A DNA stretch of 64,000 nt from Erythrophleum ivorense (Eukaryota; Streptophyta; Magnoliopsida; Fabales; Fabaceae). Positions 62,896-64,000 of this stretch are shown piece by piece. The notes under the pieces are model-generated. The model saw nothing but the letters and a program-made list of their open reading frames with translations. It made no database searches and was not told the origin of the DNA. Location: positions 25,435,470 through 25,499,469 of the forward strand of contig JAIUCV010000008.1 of assembly GCA_026724425.1 (NCBI GenBank), given 5' to 3'. Every line of letters begins with the position of its first letter. Positions within the stretch are counted from its first letter, which is position 1. Both the position numbers and the translations under genes were made by a program.

Positions 62896-64000
62896 TGTAG
62901 CACCCTATAACTAGGAGGTTACAAGTAACCAATAGTCATGGGCACATAGCCCATGTGGTTCAATAACTAGATAAACATGAGTCCTTAGGTCATGTAATCT
63001 CATCCCTATGCTCCACATGTGTTAGCCATCATATGGGGCTAGCATCTCCTACAACCCTTGCTAGTTAAGTTACCATCCAAGATACACTAAAAGCTAATAA
63101 GACTATCATTAGCAACTAGTATTTTGTAACCAATCCTTCCATAAAATGTTACTATCATATATCAAATGATATTAAACATTTCCCTTAAGTAATCAACGTA
63201 GAAATTTATAAAACAAATTCCTAATATCACTCACATTGATTCCATACATGTGTCAATAACTTACAAATCAAGAATTGGAATATAATCAAAATACTTTTCT
63301 ATTGAACATTGATACAATTAGAAATTAAGAATTTATGAACCATGATATTTGACAAAGTATATAATGCAAGATAGCAAAATGTAAAATAAAAAAAAAAGTA
63401 TGCAATGAGATGTTACTACTCACCAACCATCCATGACTTAGTAGTATTTTCTACCACTTTTTGACAATCATCTAAATAGACAACGATGCCAGAGCTTCTT
63501 AAAAGTATCCACAATACCAATCCTATCACAATTTGACTTATAAACACACTTGGAACTAGCTTTAGCAATCTAACCAATACTTTAATTTATGAAAATCATA
63601 ATTAGTTTCCACACAATATAGCCCTATTATCAAATTAGTTTCATTACTTGATTGATAATTTGCTCACAAAGTCATTCACTATGCAATATGGCTCTCTTAT
63701 TCCCCTAGTAATTTCTAATTCATGGTTTTTGAGGTTTCAAGTAAACCATTCACCCGTTAATGAATAACCTAAATTATTGAGTGCATTACAAGTCTTAGTA
63801 ACTAACAAGAAAATCAACTTAAAATTCTCTTTGAATTCAAGTATGATAAAGGAAACAAGAGAAGCACCAACTTACCAAGGTTAAGAATTTTCAACTTTCC
63901 TTCTAATTAATACTTTAATTCTTGAAGGATTATTTTAGTTTTCCACTTGACCATTTACCAAGTACACTTATGTTGCCACATGAGTCACACCACTAGATAA
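62896..64000 (-). mobile_element. Possible edge of another minus-strand LTR, runs off the window
   Basis: It starts TGTAGCACCC, like the TGTAACACC termini of the minus-oriented LTRs here, followed by gcacatagcccatgtggttc. The body does not share the conserved blocks of the other LTRs, so it would be a different family. No second end is in the window. Confidence 0.25.

Overview
This window is AT-rich plant nuclear DNA, almost certainly from a dicot. The evidence is Ty3/gypsy chromovirus coding sequence primed from tRNA-Met, CACTA, MULE-MITE and Copia relics, a tRNA-like SINE, and one intron-containing gene model. The species cannot be named from the sequence. No intact, confidently named host gene is present, and no prokaryotic features are seen.

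Region 1 (1-17.9 kb) is low-copy-looking DNA. It holds CACTA (En/Spm) relics at about 0.85-2.4 kb and a minus-strand multi-exon gene of unknown function at about 2.86-5.1 kb with a TATA box and CT-rich leader. It also holds a decayed Copia-type element with both LTRs (5.86-7.78 kb), four MITE copies of two families, a SINE-like element near 13.0 kb and a few microsatellites.

Region 2 (17.9-62.1 kb) is a thicket of one superfamily of very long LTRs (2.8-3.9 kb) in both orientations, mostly solo LTRs. Several have exact 5-bp target-site duplications (TSDs) readable in the sequence: A (17896-21578, CTAAT); B (22003-33119, TGAGA), which contains C (24927-32553, GATAG), which contains D (28056-31972, AGCAT/AGCAC); E (45262-48718, GAAGG); and F (58691-62116, TTCCT/TTCCC). 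B, C and D form a three-deep nest.

At 35.3-43.1 kb, on the minus strand, lies the only copy with a whole internal region. It is a Del/Tekay-like chromovirus (gag, protease, RT, RNase H, integrase, chromodomain) disabled by many stops, two compensating frameshifts, a protease active-site Asp-to-Asn change and an integrase zinc-finger Cys-to-Tyr change. A second, plus-strand chromovirus (H, about 43.2-50.0 kb) keeps its 5' LTR, PBS and gag start and is cut off by a deletion at position 50,020. H ties the anonymous long repeats to this family: its long non-coding repeat is followed directly by a tRNA-Met PBS and gag.

Region 3 (62.1-64 kb) is unassigned AT-rich DNA with the probable edge of another minus-strand LTR. 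Overall the window records repeated nested insertion, LTR-LTR recombination, and C-to-T decay.
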